DNA of 64,000 nt from Membranipora membranacea (lineage: Eukaryota > Bryozoa > Gymnolaemata > Cheilostomatida > Membraniporidae), in NCBI GenBank assembly GCA_914767715.1, contig OU612075.1, positions 1,240,001 through 1,304,000 on the forward strand, in the 5' to 3' direction. A program made the translations under genes and the position numbers. Of the stretch, positions 1-12,023 are shown piece after piece. The notes under the pieces were generated by a model that saw only the letters and a list, made by a program, of their open reading frames with translations, had not been told where the DNA came from and made no database searches. Position 1 is the stretch's first letter. Every line of letters begins with the position of its first letter.

Positions 1-38
1 AGTATAATGTTGATAGCTGATAATTGAGAAGTGCTTAC

Positions 39-166
39 AAACTTTTCTGTTGGCCTCAATGAAGACCACAGCAGTCCTAGTACCATATTAATGATTTCTG
101 TGTGATGTCCATATATGACAGCTTCATCACTCAAGGTCATATATCTACAGTGTACTAAACAGGCAT
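39..166 (-). CDS. Exon of an unrecognised repeated gene (exon b, copy 0)
   Basis: This is a 128-bp predicted exon, spliced in phase after the exon at 589-688. It follows an AG (attttag) and ends at gtaagc. It reads ACLVHCRYMTLSDEAVIYG, then HHTEIINMVLGLLWSSLRP, then TEKF. The same exon is present at 57992-58119 (intact) and at 63784-63912 (one extra base, frameshifted). If the donor is not used, the frame stays open to the window edge. Function is unknown. Confidence 0.5.
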
Positions 167-588
167 CTAAAATTAAAGAAATAATGTGGTAATTAAGGAT
201 AATAGTCAAGTGTAATTCTCAATATTACTATGACGTACTATATATTAAGGATGTGGTCTTCATGTAGGTATGAACAGGCTTAGAGGGACATCAGTTTATA
301 AATAAGTAACGATGTATGGGATCTACACAGCGAGTTCCTAGAGCAGTTGGCGTATCTTAACATGTAACTGATTTATTGAGCTCGGTCAGGTTGCCAGACA
401 ACTCATGACGTTTATAACTTGTGTAAATCAGCCTTCAATAATATGGAGTTGTTATCTCTCTGAACTTCTACTGCAGAGAGTAAATAACTCCCATTTGTAG
501 TAATATTGTGTAATAAGATTAATATTCTATTAACAACCAAATTGCACCACATGTATACTACAAAGTATAACCAGTTATGATAGATTAC

Positions 589-688
589 CTTGTGACTCTC
601 TGCTGATATTCTTATAAGCTCTGACACAGCCAGCTGTGTCTGGTGATTTGGATTTCATGAACTCCACACAAACTTCATCATCATTATA
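589..688 (-). CDS. Exon of an unrecognised repeated gene (exon a, copy 0)
   Basis: This is a 100-bp predicted exon. On the minus strand it follows an AG (ctaatag) and ends at a GT donor (gtaatc), leaving phase 1. It reads YNDDEVCVEF, then MKSKSPDTAGCV, then RAYKNISRESQ. The phase joins exactly to the exon at 39-166. The copy at 58552-58651 keeps the same length and frame with only a few changes, which supports real coding sequence. I do not recognise the family. No upstream first exon was identified. Confidence 0.5.
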
Positions 689-1197
689 CTATTAGCTGTA
701 ATATAAAGTGAAACATATAAGCTCTGACATCAGAATTAATGACCGGGTTTTCATAATTTTTATGTGTATTTGCATTTCATATTGTTTATGAGAACAACTT
801 GCTGTGTGTTGTAGTTGACAGATTTAATGGTGTATGAGACGAGCCAAATCAAGTCATCCCATTCACCAGTAAATCAGTCAATAAACAATTAAAAATATAA
901 GTAAAAGCACATGCTGACAGAAGAAAATCACACAACGGCGAATGCCAGAGAACTCCAGATAAACATACAGCAAAAAAACTGACAACTTATCCTGTCAAGT
1001 ATGACATCATTACTTAGAAGGTGAGGAAGTGCACACTATCCACATAAAATATATACTATAAGGATATTGTGCAAATCCAGTGATCCAAAGCTACTGTATA
1101 TACACTCCTAGGGTTCGGTCAGTGAGGTGGCTAGCCTCAATACTGTGGGATTATCATCACATAGGATATATCTAAGACCAAGTTATATCTAGTCGTC

Positions 1198-1288
1198 CTG
1201 TATTCAGCATTGCTCTCCTCCACTGATAAGCTTCAGAACTCCTGATTGCGGCTTATCAGTGGAGGGGAGCAACCCCAAATACGGGCCA
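1198..1288. repeat. Short hairpin element, family H, copy 1
   Basis: The arms read ctctcctccactgataagc and gcttatcagtggaggggag and pair around a short loop. The outer parts resemble tattcagcattgctc and gagcaaccccaaata. Relatives occur at 13600-13692, 28866-28944, 45767-45832, 48924-48999 and 59160-59252, with a half-copy at 39514-39541. All share an arm of the type gagttgctcccctc. Confidence 0.7.
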
Positions 1289-2034
1289 TCTGTTATCTTG
1301 GCTAACTTGAGCTTTAACTACTGCTGCCACTCAGGGAAATACGTGCTTATCGCATTCTGCATAGCTCAAAACTAACAAAATGAGCAGTTTCACCCACTGG
1401 GCAAATAATTTGCACAAACTGACTGTCAAAATCAGGATATACAATTAATGATCTAGCAGAAATAGTGAAATAATTACCGCCTTGCTAGTTGGGTTTGATG
1501 ACAGCAACACCTAGTGCATTGATTTCATACTCTGATTTTGACATCAGTTTGTGCAAATCATCAATTAGTTGTCTTGGACCTACACAGAGTCCACATAGCA
1601 CACATTTCCCTGGATGGCAGCAGCATTTTAAGTATACTTGATCTAGGTATCACTTACTTGGTTCTTAAATGTCATGACAATGACAGCGTTTCATTGTATG
1701 ATTCAGAATATCTCTTTTTCATACAAACTACAGACAACTCCTGATCTGAGCATCTCAATCCATCTCTGGTCTGTGTGCTGACCACATCATTCATCAGCTA
1801 GAAGTTACAGAAAATGAGCAACAAATTAGAGTATAGCTCATGATAATTGGTCTTGTGTCATCTTTAGTCGAATCATCATGATAACATATCTCAAGTTTGC
1901 AAAAAAGGTGAATAATATTTGTAACCTCTTGGAGAATAGGACTGGAGGCTTACCTGTCCAGCATAGACAATATGTACAGGTGAGCAGAGTGATAAAACAT
2001 AACTGACTGACTTAATACAGTATTTATGTTGTTA

Positions 2035-2334
2035 TGTATGTATGTATATTGTATTGTTATCAATACTTGATAAAATTCATTGTTGTTTTGCTCTGTGATG
2101 CCAAAAGAATATAAAATAAATTATAAATAAAAAAATATAAAAAGTATCTATAAAACGTCTAACTTATAAGATGGAATTAAGCAGCCGAGCACACCCTGTT
2201 CTGAAACAGTTTTTACGAATGTTTACTCGCTGCTTGGGAATACAGAATCTACCAGAGTGCAGTCTCACTAGCTCGATTGGTGGATTGAGGCTAGTAAAGG
2301 TACGCAGACATTTACTTTTAAAACGTTCCTGGTA
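2035..2334. other. 300-bp segment absent from the paralogous unit
   Basis: Compared with 60360-60400, copy 0 has 300 extra bases, flanked by gtta on the left and gta on the right. It contains a short tatg repeat and no clear terminal repeats or coding sequence. It could be an insertion here or a deletion in the other copy. Confidence 0.55.
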
Positions 2335-3814
2335 CTCTTTTTATCATGCGTTTTCAGGTCTGTTTACATTGATAAGCTTTAGGTCGCCTTAAGATATTAC
2401 CGAATGGTGGCTAAGTGTCCTCATCATCTCACCAGTCTGAGTGTTGAGTCTGTAATGTAACTGAGAAAAAAGGAAGGACTAGTAATATAAGTCACACACC
2501 TGTATAGAGATGGTGACTTGTCAGTAAAGTCTCTAGTATCAGAGTGTCTCTCTCAACTCTCTGGTGTGTGAGGTGACTTCCTGTTAGTGTAGCCTGAGAT
2601 CTATAATATGGTTGCATAGCCTGACATCACATCTCCTTTCTTCAATATTTGAGCTCTGCTGCTGTCTTCTTAGCTCAAAGAAACTTTCAATATCAACCTA
2701 CAATCAGTCCCAGCCGGCAATGAATAGCCAGCAACCTTTTCACAACGTTGCCAATTGGGAGCTGTATAGGTGCCAAAGTTCCTCTCCAAAACTCCGTTTT
2801 GAAGAGGTAGCTTGCCTGGAGCCAAATTATCGTTTCTGTGGCAACATTTTCCAGAAGTTGTACACTCTTTGGTTGTCCAACTGGATACTTTGCAAATTTC
2901 TTGTCACATATCTTCACTTATGCGTTGAAAGAAAGATTGCTGGTACACTTCTAAACTTTGGATGATAAAAATAATCAATGAATTTGAGAGCAAGAGCTGC
3001 TATTTTTTTCCTCCACTACAAATTTGAACTTGGTTGTGGTATCGAATGAATTAGCCTTTTTTCAGACATAAGACATACATTTATATGTAAATATACATAT
3101 TTGTGTGTCAATCAGTCTGTCTAAGGATGAAAAAGTCTAGTCTATTCCTTACTGATTGACCTAACAACTGAAGGCTTTCTCATGAACTCTAGGCAAAGTT
3201 GTCAAGAAGGATGATGATGGCAGATCTCTGTTTATTTATAATTTATGTGCACTGAATTAGATTCTTCTCTTAGAATGGAAATAGTATCATAGCGTTATAC
3301 GGTTAGGACACTAAACACAGAGACCCATCTGACTGTTATCTGATTGGCTGTCCCTAGTAGCATGAATAATAAGCCTGAGAAATTGTCTTGTTTACAAAAT
3401 TGCAAACATTAATTATACCCCTACAGTGTCGATTATTAGGGCATTTCTAGATTGCTACTAGGGACTGGCTATTTTTGCAGGCCCTTTGTTTTGCAAAAGA
3501 AAGCTAATGATGCAATTCCAGATATGGAATTCAATGTTTATGTGATTTACCTGTCTTACAATCTTGTACTAAACTGACACCAATATCTATTTAGTAGTCA
3601 ATTGTCGTTGTATTGTAATATTATAGTCTGTTGAATGCAATTACTAGCACGATGGGTCTTTGTTTTGTAAGGAGTTATCTGTCCTTAAATTTCGATCTAC
3701 TGGCCAATCGTGTTACAGGTCAACAGTTCAAATGTTTATAATAAATTTTGGAGGCAAGTTTGAAAATTCTTCAGACAACATTTAAAACTATTTTTGGAAA
3801 GAATCCTATTTCAG

Positions 3815-6144
3815 CGGGTAGGTACGAAAAACCGAACCACGAACTCACGAACTACGAACCCTCTAAAAACCGAACTCATGATTATCCTCTCCTGCTTAAA
3901 TCAATTTGCTCAAAGTTTAAATTGTCAGTAGCCAATGAAATGTCATGTTTTTGATAAGTGACCAATAATATAACAGACACCAAACTTTGACTTTTAATAG
4001 AGCTCATTGCATCCTAACTAGGTGCACAAGCTCAAAGTCACTTGATGAAAAATTATGGAGAGCAAGATGGCACAGTTTGGTACACACCAAGCAGATGTCA
4101 AATTAGTCATGATGAATCCAAATGAACTTTTGCATTGGAGAGAGGAATGGTTTGACTATATATTCCTGCAAGTTTGAAAATGATGGAAGTATGTGGAGCT
4201 ACTACAGAAGGCTGTAATGGAGGACACACCTCACTTATTTATTAGAAATGGTCACAGTTTAATAAATTGGAGCCCCTTTGACTCGTCACAGGAGGAGCAG
4301 AAGGCTGCCACCTGAATCATCACATCTCAGCAGAGTTAACAAGTATGTACTATGGGTGTTGGCCTATCTTGAAATATTGTTTTGAAGGTTCATGGCTGTT
4401 CTTTGGTTTCAAACCAATGAATGAACTAAACCTCAGTTTAGTTCATTGTTCAAACAAAGCATGAGAGGGAAAGTAGGACCTCTAATATACATTATAATTC
4501 TTCTATAAAAAATTGAGCTTATTTACTATATAACTATAACTGTTAGGTCTTACATACAGCATTTTGTGCTACTCTAAGAGATATCGGATCAGTCTTGCCT
4601 CTCTGAAATTTACATTAGCTTGATCAGGCTTGATCATCTATGAAATGATTCTATGAAAGTGGTTAGGCAAATACTATATTAACTGCATATTGCAATAACT
4701 AACATAAGAAATCTTGTGTTTGTAGATATCAATATGGGCCCTTACTCATTACAACTTCAGCTATTGATTTCTCTGACTCGTACCACAGAATACCAAAAAA
4801 TGCCTGTTTTTCTTATTTTGGTCAGATGGTCAGACTAACATGCTCAATGCTGTACTATAGCTGTGTAACGAAATCAGGTTCAAGCTCTGGTGGCCCGGAC
4901 TAAACTGATAATGATAATATCCTAGTCTTCTGCAACGGCCTCGTGTAAACCAACTACATTGTAATTAAGCTGCAAGTTGGGTCAGGTATGTCCCAAAATT
5001 AATTGGTGTATTATTCATTTTATCCCAGCCGAGCATGATTGATAGATGTAATGTGGTGTGAACTTCACCAGTCACCACTAGCCATAAAAAAGCAAATAAT
5101 ATTAACCGGCAATGACGAAACGGGAAGCTTGCCTCATGCTGCCCTAAAGCTATGAGTAGAGCGCAGTGAGCAAAAAGTGAGTTATAAATTTTAACTGATA
5201 ATAACATGACATATAATATCAAACACATCTCTTTGAATTTGAATGTGATATTTTCTGGTCTTTTTTAGTTACGCAGTACCAGAAGACACAGCACAAACCT
5301 CGTGATAGCTGGTGTGCAACAGTTATGGCTTGATAGTTAGCTTACTGTCATTAACAACATACATTGTCACTGGATAGGAACTGCTTTATGTCCCCAATGG
5401 TCTACCATAACATGTGTATTCACAGCCATGAATGCTCACACTTCAGTAATAATCCACCTGAGCCATTACTATTCTCTCAGGCCTTTTGTCTGCCTCTCAT
5501 TTTGCCTCTATTTCAGGCACCATAATATACAAATAAGTTCATTGAATACACGTGTAAACACCATCAACAGTCTCTTCTCTGAACCATTACCTCTATTTGA
5601 ATGCGCATATAATATGTTATCTGCTTGGATCACCTTATCACTCAAACAGTGCAATGATCACATAAACAGAGTATTTGCAAGCATCATTTAGTGAGTAAAA
5701 GGATCACTGCGTGCATTTGTGCATAATCACTCAATTTTCCAGGATCAGTCGCACCACAATGGTAATAATCACTAAGTTTGAACTTGGTGGCTCCCAGCTC
5801 TCGGGAACCTCTGTCTCAATCTTGAAATCGTTCAAGCCATGATCTAGCCTGGTGTCTTCTCTAGAACAAAATTCCCTTCTTTGTTCAGTCGGAGACAAAC
5901 TCCCTGCTCCCCTCCCTATTCCCTTCCCTCTCTCCCTGCTCCTATGTCCTAAACTCTCTGCTGGGATTGGAGTTGTCCTCTACCATTTGCCAAAGTGCAA
6001 GAGAGGATAACTGTTCATCAAAGTTTGGACATTTTGTTACAAAGATCATCATTGGACGAAATTATGTTACCAGACACATTGAAGGTTCGGATTTTTAAAG
6101 GTTCGTAGCTTGTGAGTTCGTGGTTCGGTTTTTCGTACCTACCG
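3815..6144. mobile_element. 2.33-kb DNA transposon, 8-bp TSD (hAT-like), non-autonomous
   Basis: The left end reads cgggtaggtacgaaaaaccg and the right end is its near-exact inverse, ending ttttcgtacctaccg. The inverted repeats run about 45-60 bp and continue through gaaccacgaactc. Both ends are flanked by the identical 8-bp direct repeat tatttcag (3807-3814 and 6145-6152), which fixes the boundaries. An 8-bp duplication fits hAT-type transposases. No transposase frame is visible, only short open frames such as a 40-codon ATG frame at about 4053-4177, so it is probably mobilised in trans or dead. Confidence 0.82.
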
Positions 6145-6714
6145 TATTTCAGCACACACCTATCACATCTACAACAGCAAAACCTACTGAACCTCTGCTA
6201 GATATTGCTTACTATCTATTTTCTGCTGATGAGCTTTGTTAGCCAGTGTTAACCTGTCAACCTGCTGTTATTAGTTACTGGAGAAGAGTAGTAACCAGAC
6301 ACACCAACAATCAATCAACAACTTATCAACTATACTGTTGACTGTGAGTACTTTTCTTTCTCTGCTGTACCATTATGACTACTTCAGGAAATGCAGGGGG
6401 TCTTTCAAATAGAAAGAGCGATGCTTTACTAAAGCAAGTTATCACAACTATCACATTGCTCAAAATTAGACACAATTTCGTTCCCAGATTGCTCACTCAG
6501 AATGTAAATAGTTCCATCTATCTATGGCTGAGCGATTTGAGAGCGAGAGCCTGGCAGGGATCACTCACTCACTGAGTGAGCAATCAGTTGGTGATTTTGG
6601 CTGTTTCTAATTGAAAGACCCCATAGGTAGTCCTATGACAGTACCACTCTGTCTGTTTATTTATGAATAATTATTTAATATACATGAAACTGATGTATCT
6701 TATACTTGTGTGTT

Positions 6715-7233
6715 ATTAAGGCCCAGTCCGCAGTCAGTAGAATATAAGTAGGCCTATCTTTTATTGGTGTCAAACCAAGTGTGCAGACAGTAGTATTTTA
6801 TGTATCTTATTCTTGTGCCCTGAAGGCCCAGTCTGCACATACACTCAGTAGAATATTAGGTATTTTGTAATTGTGTTGATGGCCAAGTCTGCAGTCAGTA
6901 GTATTTTATGTATCTTGTACTTGTAACATAGAGGCCTAGTCTGTATATGCACTCAGTAGAATATTAGGTATCTTGTAAGTGTATCATAAAGGCTCAGTTT
7001 GCAGTCAGTAGTATTTTATGTATCTTGTACTTTTGCCCTGAAGGCCCAGTCTGCACATACACTCAGTAGAATATTAGGTATCTTGTAAGTGTGTTGATGG
7101 CCAAGTCTGCAGTCTGTAGTATTTTATGTATCTTGTACCTGTGCCCTGAAGGCCCAGTCTGCACATACACTCAGTAGGATATTAGGTATCTTGTAAGTGT
7201 GTTGAAGGCCAAGTCTGCAGTCAGTAGAAAATT
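6715..7233. repeat. Satellite array, period about 109 bp
   Basis: Blocks containing aggcccagtctgcacatac and cagtagtattttatgtatc recur at about 108-110 bp spacing (about 6821, 6926, 7039, 7147). Each is built of two related half-units of about 55 bp. There are about 4.7 copies. One more partial unit continues at 7559-7605, on the other side of the inserted MITE. Confidence 0.8.
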
Positions 7234-7558
7234 CATTACAAAATAAAGTACAGTTGTGAAATACCCTTTACCAGTGGTTCTTACATATCGTAGCAGCGGG
7301 TGGATTGTGTATACCCACAAATGAGTGTAGCAAAAGTAGAGAGCTGAGCCTAGCATACACGCGCCCCAGCATGCAATCACATGAATCCAACATGCATTCA
7401 GACAAGCACACTTTGCCTGCCATTGTACTCCTTTGTTCACCAAACAAAAGGCCTTTTGTTACACAACTCTCATAGGTGCATTGGGGCATGTCTCCCTGAC
7501 ATCGGCCCCCAGGGCCTATCCAACATACTACAGCATAGGTGTACTTTATTTTGTAATG
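7234..7558. mobile_element. MITE family M1, copy 1 (325 bp)
   Basis: It starts cattacaaaataaagtac and ends with the inverse, gtactttattttgtaatg, giving an 18-bp perfect terminal inverted repeat. A second full copy lies at 24358-24683. It has no coding capacity. It sits inside the 109-bp satellite array, so it inserted after the array formed. The target duplication is not clear. Confidence 0.85.
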
Positions 7559-7610
7559 TATGTGTCTTGTACTTGTAACATAGAGGCCTAGTCTGTATAT
7601 GCACTCACAC

Positions 7611-7697
7611 GTGTGTCAAAACACTGGTGACCAACATGAGTAACATACAGTATGACTTAGCATCAAGCTTTCACTTAGCTTGGTAATAGAAATATAC
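7611..7697. repeat. Resumption of long repeat unit copy 0
   Basis: This segment matches 60757-60848 (ctggtgaccaacatgagtaa, then catacagtatgacttagcat). It shows that 2706-7610 interrupts the unit. The match ends where the caspase-gene-derived segment begins. Confidence 0.75.
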
Positions 7698-8123
7698 AAT
7701 GGGTGCTGCTGTCCTGATTCTCCATTGTATGTAATTCTGTACTTGAGGCTGAGTGTTTCCGACCGCCTCGGTGGTTTTCAAAACTACAATGAAACCAAAA
7801 AGATTACTTTTGAAAAAAGGTTTCAACAGTACATTGGCCTTTCAAAGTGTAAACAACCAGCTTCTGTAAAGAAAATGGAGCGGCATATTCTTCCCACCTT
7901 CAAAATTTTATTTAAGCCAAAGATATAATTTGGACTTTGGAGAGTGATGTAACAGTCAAAATCACATTGTGTTGAGCTATTTTTAATTTACAATCTTTAA
8001 TCATTTTTACCTGGTACCCATTCTATAGTTGTGGTAGTATTACCATCAGGATATCTGGGATCTGTCAGAGATTGTGGATGTTCTCCAGCTCTTCTCATAT
8101 TAACTCCAGGTCTGAGGTATAAC
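7698..8123. repeat. Duplicated 3' end of the caspase gene (flank plus part of last exon)
   Basis: This matches 27167-27582 in the same orientation with modest divergence. It covers the 3' flank of the ROCO-caspase gene and the end of its last exon. It stops abruptly at 8123, at the edge of the element 8124-9916. The same pair of sequences at both loci argues for a segmental copy rather than two independent insertions. Confidence 0.8.
8006..8123 (-). pseudogene. Fragment of the caspase p10 terminal exon
   Basis: The minus strand reads LYLRPGVNMRRAGEHPQSL, then TDPRYPDGNTTTTIEWVP. This is nearly identical to the C-terminus encoded at 27460-27583. Only the 3' part of the exon is present and no other caspase exon lies nearby, so it cannot encode a protease. 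It is either a truncated duplication or the remains of a second gene copy cut by the neighbouring element. Confidence 0.8.
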
Positions 8124-9916
8124 CATAGAGTTATTATATACTCTAGAGTGGACAATGTGTACAAAAATAGCATTAGTTTTTGTCCTACTTAATTATTGCG
8201 AAATCCATGACGCGACGCAATCCGGTTGTGCAAGGCTAATGCCTGTATCATATAATTTATCATTGAGGATTTAGGAATCGGGTATGAAAATTTAAGTTTT
8301 TCGGAAAAATTTTCATGGCCCACTATGTGGAACACTTGTAGGTATTTTCACTTGCAGCCATCGGAAAATTTTTCTATGTTTTCCCATCAAAATAAGCCAA
8401 AACTCCAACCGCAAACACATCATTGTGATGAAAAAAATTACCGGGCTAGCTTGTTTTTTCTACTGCCACTTGCCAGCCATATAAGCTGTGTCCTGTCTCT
8501 CTTACTCATATGTTACACATTCAGTGGGTCTTTTATTTTTGATTAAATGAAGTACAAGTAGCCTGTGAACAAGTGATCAGAGGTGTAAAAGTATGCCGCT
8601 TGCCTCATTTTCAGTCACAGTGTACATAAAGTCCGGATTCAGATTTGCTCTCCAGATAACATTACTTTATTGGGGATATTATAATAAGTTTTTCTGTTTC
8701 TTATGTCGAAGAAGATCAATTAAGATTGGTCCTAAAATCAGATGTGGTGTTACTGTCAGTCCTCATTGCTCATAAGATCACTTTCTGCCTCTCTTATATT
8801 TTTATAGCATCAATCCACTTCTGACGGAGAATCACAGCTGTATGAAATGCTAACCCTGGTCATTTCAAAGGATTACACACTACTACACTAATCAATCTTC
8901 CCTCAATACTATGCAAACAAATACACATGTATACGTCAACTGCCAGTGCCTTGACTGGAGTGTATACAAAATATTCTTTATGATACTGAAGTTGCCATCT
9001 CAACTAATTTACAACACAAACAAACAACCATAGTCATAATTAGCATACCAGAAAATTGTATCAAACATCCACAACAACCGACCGCTCTGAAGCAAATGGT
9101 CCCTTATTTCAAGTATGGTGAGAATTCAGAAATATCCGTCAACTTAAAATGTCACCTTAGTGAGTGTTTGTTCTGTAAAATCTGGAGTCAGTCTGGATAG
9201 GTATGTGAGTTTTCCATTCAAAGATTCACTTGATACTCAGCGACTTATCAAAAACGACATGCATTCATTTATACGCTTTCAAAACCTGCTGTGTATGGTT
9301 GAATGGTTTTGCGAATTCAAAAACTAGAGGACACCACTAGAGAGGGAATTTAGAACTCTAAATGCCATATCTAGACGCCGAATCTTATGTCAGAACCGTA
9401 TGTAAATTGCTTCTGCAAATGGCGGAACTTAGAGGCCGACTTTTAACCTCCAGTCAGTTTTTCCAGAAGCTATGTGTACACCATGTACTGAACAAATAAC
9501 ATTAACTCACTTGATGGCTAACATAAGAGTAAAAGAGACAGAATACAACTTATGGTTGGGAGAAACGTGGAAAAAACAAGCTAGCCCACTAATTTTTTGT
9601 CATCACAATGATGTGTTTGCGGTTGGGGTTTTGGCTTATTTTGATTGGAAAACATAAAAAAATTTTCCAATGGCTGCAAGTGAAAATACCTACAAGTGTT
9701 TCACATTGTGTGACATGAAAAAGTTACGCAAAAATGGCTATAAGCGCTCTAAAACATAAATTGTCATGCTCAATACCTATATTCTCAATTATAAGTTATA
9801 TAATACGGGCACTAGCCATGCACAACCAGATTGCGTCGCGTCATGGATTTCGCAATAATTAAGTAGGACGTTTTGAGCACTGCATTGTCCACTCTAGAGT
9901 ATATAATAACTCTATG
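8124..9916. mobile_element. 1.8-kb inverted-repeat element
   Basis: The left end catagagttattatatactc is mirrored at the right end by gagtatataataactctatg. Pairing continues, with gaps, over about 340 bp per arm. Examples are aattattgcgaaatccatga / tcatggatttcgcaataatt, and the arms at about 8320-8460 against 9545-9705. Its left flank ggtataac and right flank agtacaac agree at 6 of 8 bases, a weak hint of a target duplication. No transposase is visible. It abuts the truncated caspase exon copy. Confidence 0.75.
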
Positions 9917-10160
9917 AGTACAACCCTCAGTATAACAGCTCTGCTAGGTTGGCTTTGCCACTAGTACGACCCTCAGTATAAAAGCTCTGCTAGGTTGGCT
10001 TTGCCACCAGTACGGCACTCAGTATAACCGCTCTGCTAGGTTGGCTTTGCCACCAGTACAACCCTCAATACAACAGCTCTGCTAGGTTGGCTTTGCCACC
10101 AGTACGACCCTCACTATAACAGCTCTGCTAGGTTGGCTTGGCCACCAGCACGACCCTCTC
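9917..10160. repeat. 46-bp tandem repeat, 5 copies plus a partial
   Basis: Unit starts at 9917, 9963, 10009, 10055 and 10101 are exactly 46 bp apart, with a decayed copy at 10147. The core reads agctctgctaggttggcttt. The array lies directly against the right end of the 8124-9916 element. Confidence 0.9.
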
Positions 10161-10892
10161 TAGGTTGACGCCCTGACAGTTGCTAGTCTGCAGGAGTTGT
10201 CTATCCAGGAGTTATCCTCTCTCGGCTCATTTATGGCGAGTTTGTTTCCCTAGATGTTGTTAGCCTGAAAACCAAACCCTAGCCAGGAAACAGCCAGGTG
10301 TTCCACCCTTTTGATATTTCCCGTACCACATTGGATAGCAACAAAAACTCTGAAAAGAGGACAGCAGATTTTTAAGTATGAGTTGTCTTCCGTTTTGCAA
10401 CTTTCCACTTTTCTCATTTACTTTATTTTCAGTGTTGCCACTTTTTGCACTTTCACTTCAAGAATCCATCCTTTTGGTCATTGACAATTGATACAGGAAA
10501 ATTGCCATGATTGAACCCATCTTCAGTGTGTTCCTCCATCTGTTACAGTTTACTATGTTTCTTTTTGTGTGTTTCTCCTGTTATCATTGAGTTGATGTTT
10601 ATATATGTTGTATAAGTATATTGGACATTGATTGCCTGATTGAAAGCTGATTCTTCTTCTCCAATGAGTAAGCAAGGACCTTACTTAACTAATAGCTTTG
10701 CCCTGCCAAAAGACCTGTTGCTTTTTCCTTGCAAGCTTACTATCGTGATGTTATCGTGTGTAATTTTTTATGAAAGTTGCCCTTCCTTTTTTTTGCAGAA
10801 ACATCCAAAAGCTCAGCCATTTTATTTTTGCATGAATGCTGGTATAATATTTCTATATTCACACACAGTGGATGGTGATGGGACCAATGAAG
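10161..10892. other. No gene seen
   Basis: About 730 bp without repeats or coding signal that I can support. It would be the place for upstream exons of the WD-repeat gene, but none was recognised. Confidence 0.4.
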
Positions 10893-11046
10893 GGAGTTCA
10901 TTGATGGGACTATCAATCAAGTGGTGTTTATGAAAACTCGAGCTTATAGCAAAGGCGCTGCGTCTCTGATAGCCTCAGGACCAAGAGGGTGTATACACTT
11001 CGGGAATGTGTTCCAAGATGGACATCTGCTAGCCAAGTTCAAAGGA
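10893..11046 (+). CDS. WDR exon 1 seen (WD40 blade)
   Basis: It reads EFIDGTINQVVFMKTR, then AYSKGAASLIASGPRG, then CIHFGNVFQDGHLLAKFKG, and ends at gtaagt in phase 0. The 5' edge is uncertain. A stop in frame at 10888-10890 requires the exon to start after it, and the nearest AG has a poor pyrimidine tract. Confidence 0.55.
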
Positions 11047-11459
11047 GTAAGTGCTGTCACTTTTATTTCGTTAAACTTGATGGAATCTATATTGGTATTG
11101 TTGTCATATTTGAGAGCTAAAAATCATGTGGGTCTAGACCTCCGATCGAGTGTCTCTTTTTAATGTCTATTTCTGCGGTGTTTCTCTGAATCTGTCCATT
11201 AACAAAATCTAAGGGGTGAGACTGCATTGACTGCGTTGAGTTGCTCTCGATGGCATTCCACTCTGCGCACCCTTGGGGTACCAGCAAACCCAGTAGTCAT
11301 TGACCGGCAGGGAAATTCAAACCTAACACCTGCAACACTCGCATGTTGAAGGGCAGGCACTCTAACTTCACCATCTCCTAACCAATCTCAATGAAAAGAG
11401 AATGACGGCAAATCTCAATCAAAGTAAAGGTACCTAAACTTAAATTATGTTTGTTGTAG

Positions 11460-11604
11460 AGTAAGCACTCTAATGTAATGATCACTACGCTAGTACTGGA
11501 CGGTGGAGATCAGGTATTATATAGTGGAGATAACTTTGGATTTATACACTGCTGGAATGTATCAGACTATGGACTCAATCAAAAAGAAACTAAACCACCA
11601 GAGT
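11460..11604 (+). CDS. WDR exon 2 (WD40 blade)
   Basis: It starts after ttgttgtag in phase 0 and ends at gtaagt in phase 1. It reads SKHSNVMITTLVLDGGDQV, then LYSGDNFGFIHCWNVSDYGL. The W-N ending is the typical end of a WD40 repeat strand. Confidence 0.7.
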
Positions 11605-12023
11605 GTAAGTGTCAACCTGATTGGCTGTAGAATGTGTATCATATGATGTAAAATCATATTGAAATATTCCTAGGAGCTTCAATGCTAGGGTGCTTTAAGT
11701 AGTACGAAGTTGCATTCCAATTGCGCCCATACTACCGCAGGAAACACAGCCAAACATCCTCAGACTTCCAACCTTGGACTGCAAAATGACCGTCCTCTAG
11801 TATTGAAAGCTTTGCCCATCGAACTATCTTTGTCAACTTTGTTATACCCTTATGTAATGAGATATGGGCATGACAATCCAGGAACACAATAACTGGGCTT
11901 CTTCCAGCCTTTTGATCAAAGACAATTTTGTCTCAGCAATTGCTGTCTTATTAATATTTATAAAGTGGTGTGATCGACTGCACCCTGTCCTCAGTTACGC
12001 ACAAACTCTTATTTAGTTTTCAG

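Larger units (their letters stand above)
1..2705. repeat. Copy 0 of the long repeat unit (partial)
   Basis: This stretch matches about 57960-60755, with small indels and scattered substitutions, and its first part matches 63754-64000. The match starts at the window edge, so the unit probably continues leftward. It stops at 2705, where foreign sequence begins, and resumes at 7611-7697 (matching 60757-60848). Copy 0 lacks the TTAA element found at 59284-59660 and keeps a single TTAA at 1314-1317. It has 300 bp (2035-2334) that the other copy lacks. It carries two exons of an unrecognised minus-strand gene. Apart from those exons and one hairpin, I see no coding signal. Confidence 0.85.
2706..7610. 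other. 4.9-kb sequence interrupting the repeat unit
   Basis: The paralogous unit at 60755 runs straight from the sequence matching 2705 into the sequence matching 7611. Everything between is therefore inserted here or deleted there. It contains a TIR element (3815-6144), a 109-bp satellite (6715-7233) and a MITE (7234-7558). I see no terminal inverted repeat for the whole block. 2706-3814 and 6153-6714 hold no gene I can support. Confidence 0.55.

Noticed and set aside
2612-2965. 117-codon plus-strand frame
   Set aside because: It spans the junction between the repeat unit and foreign sequence at 2705, so it is a chance fusion with no family similarity.
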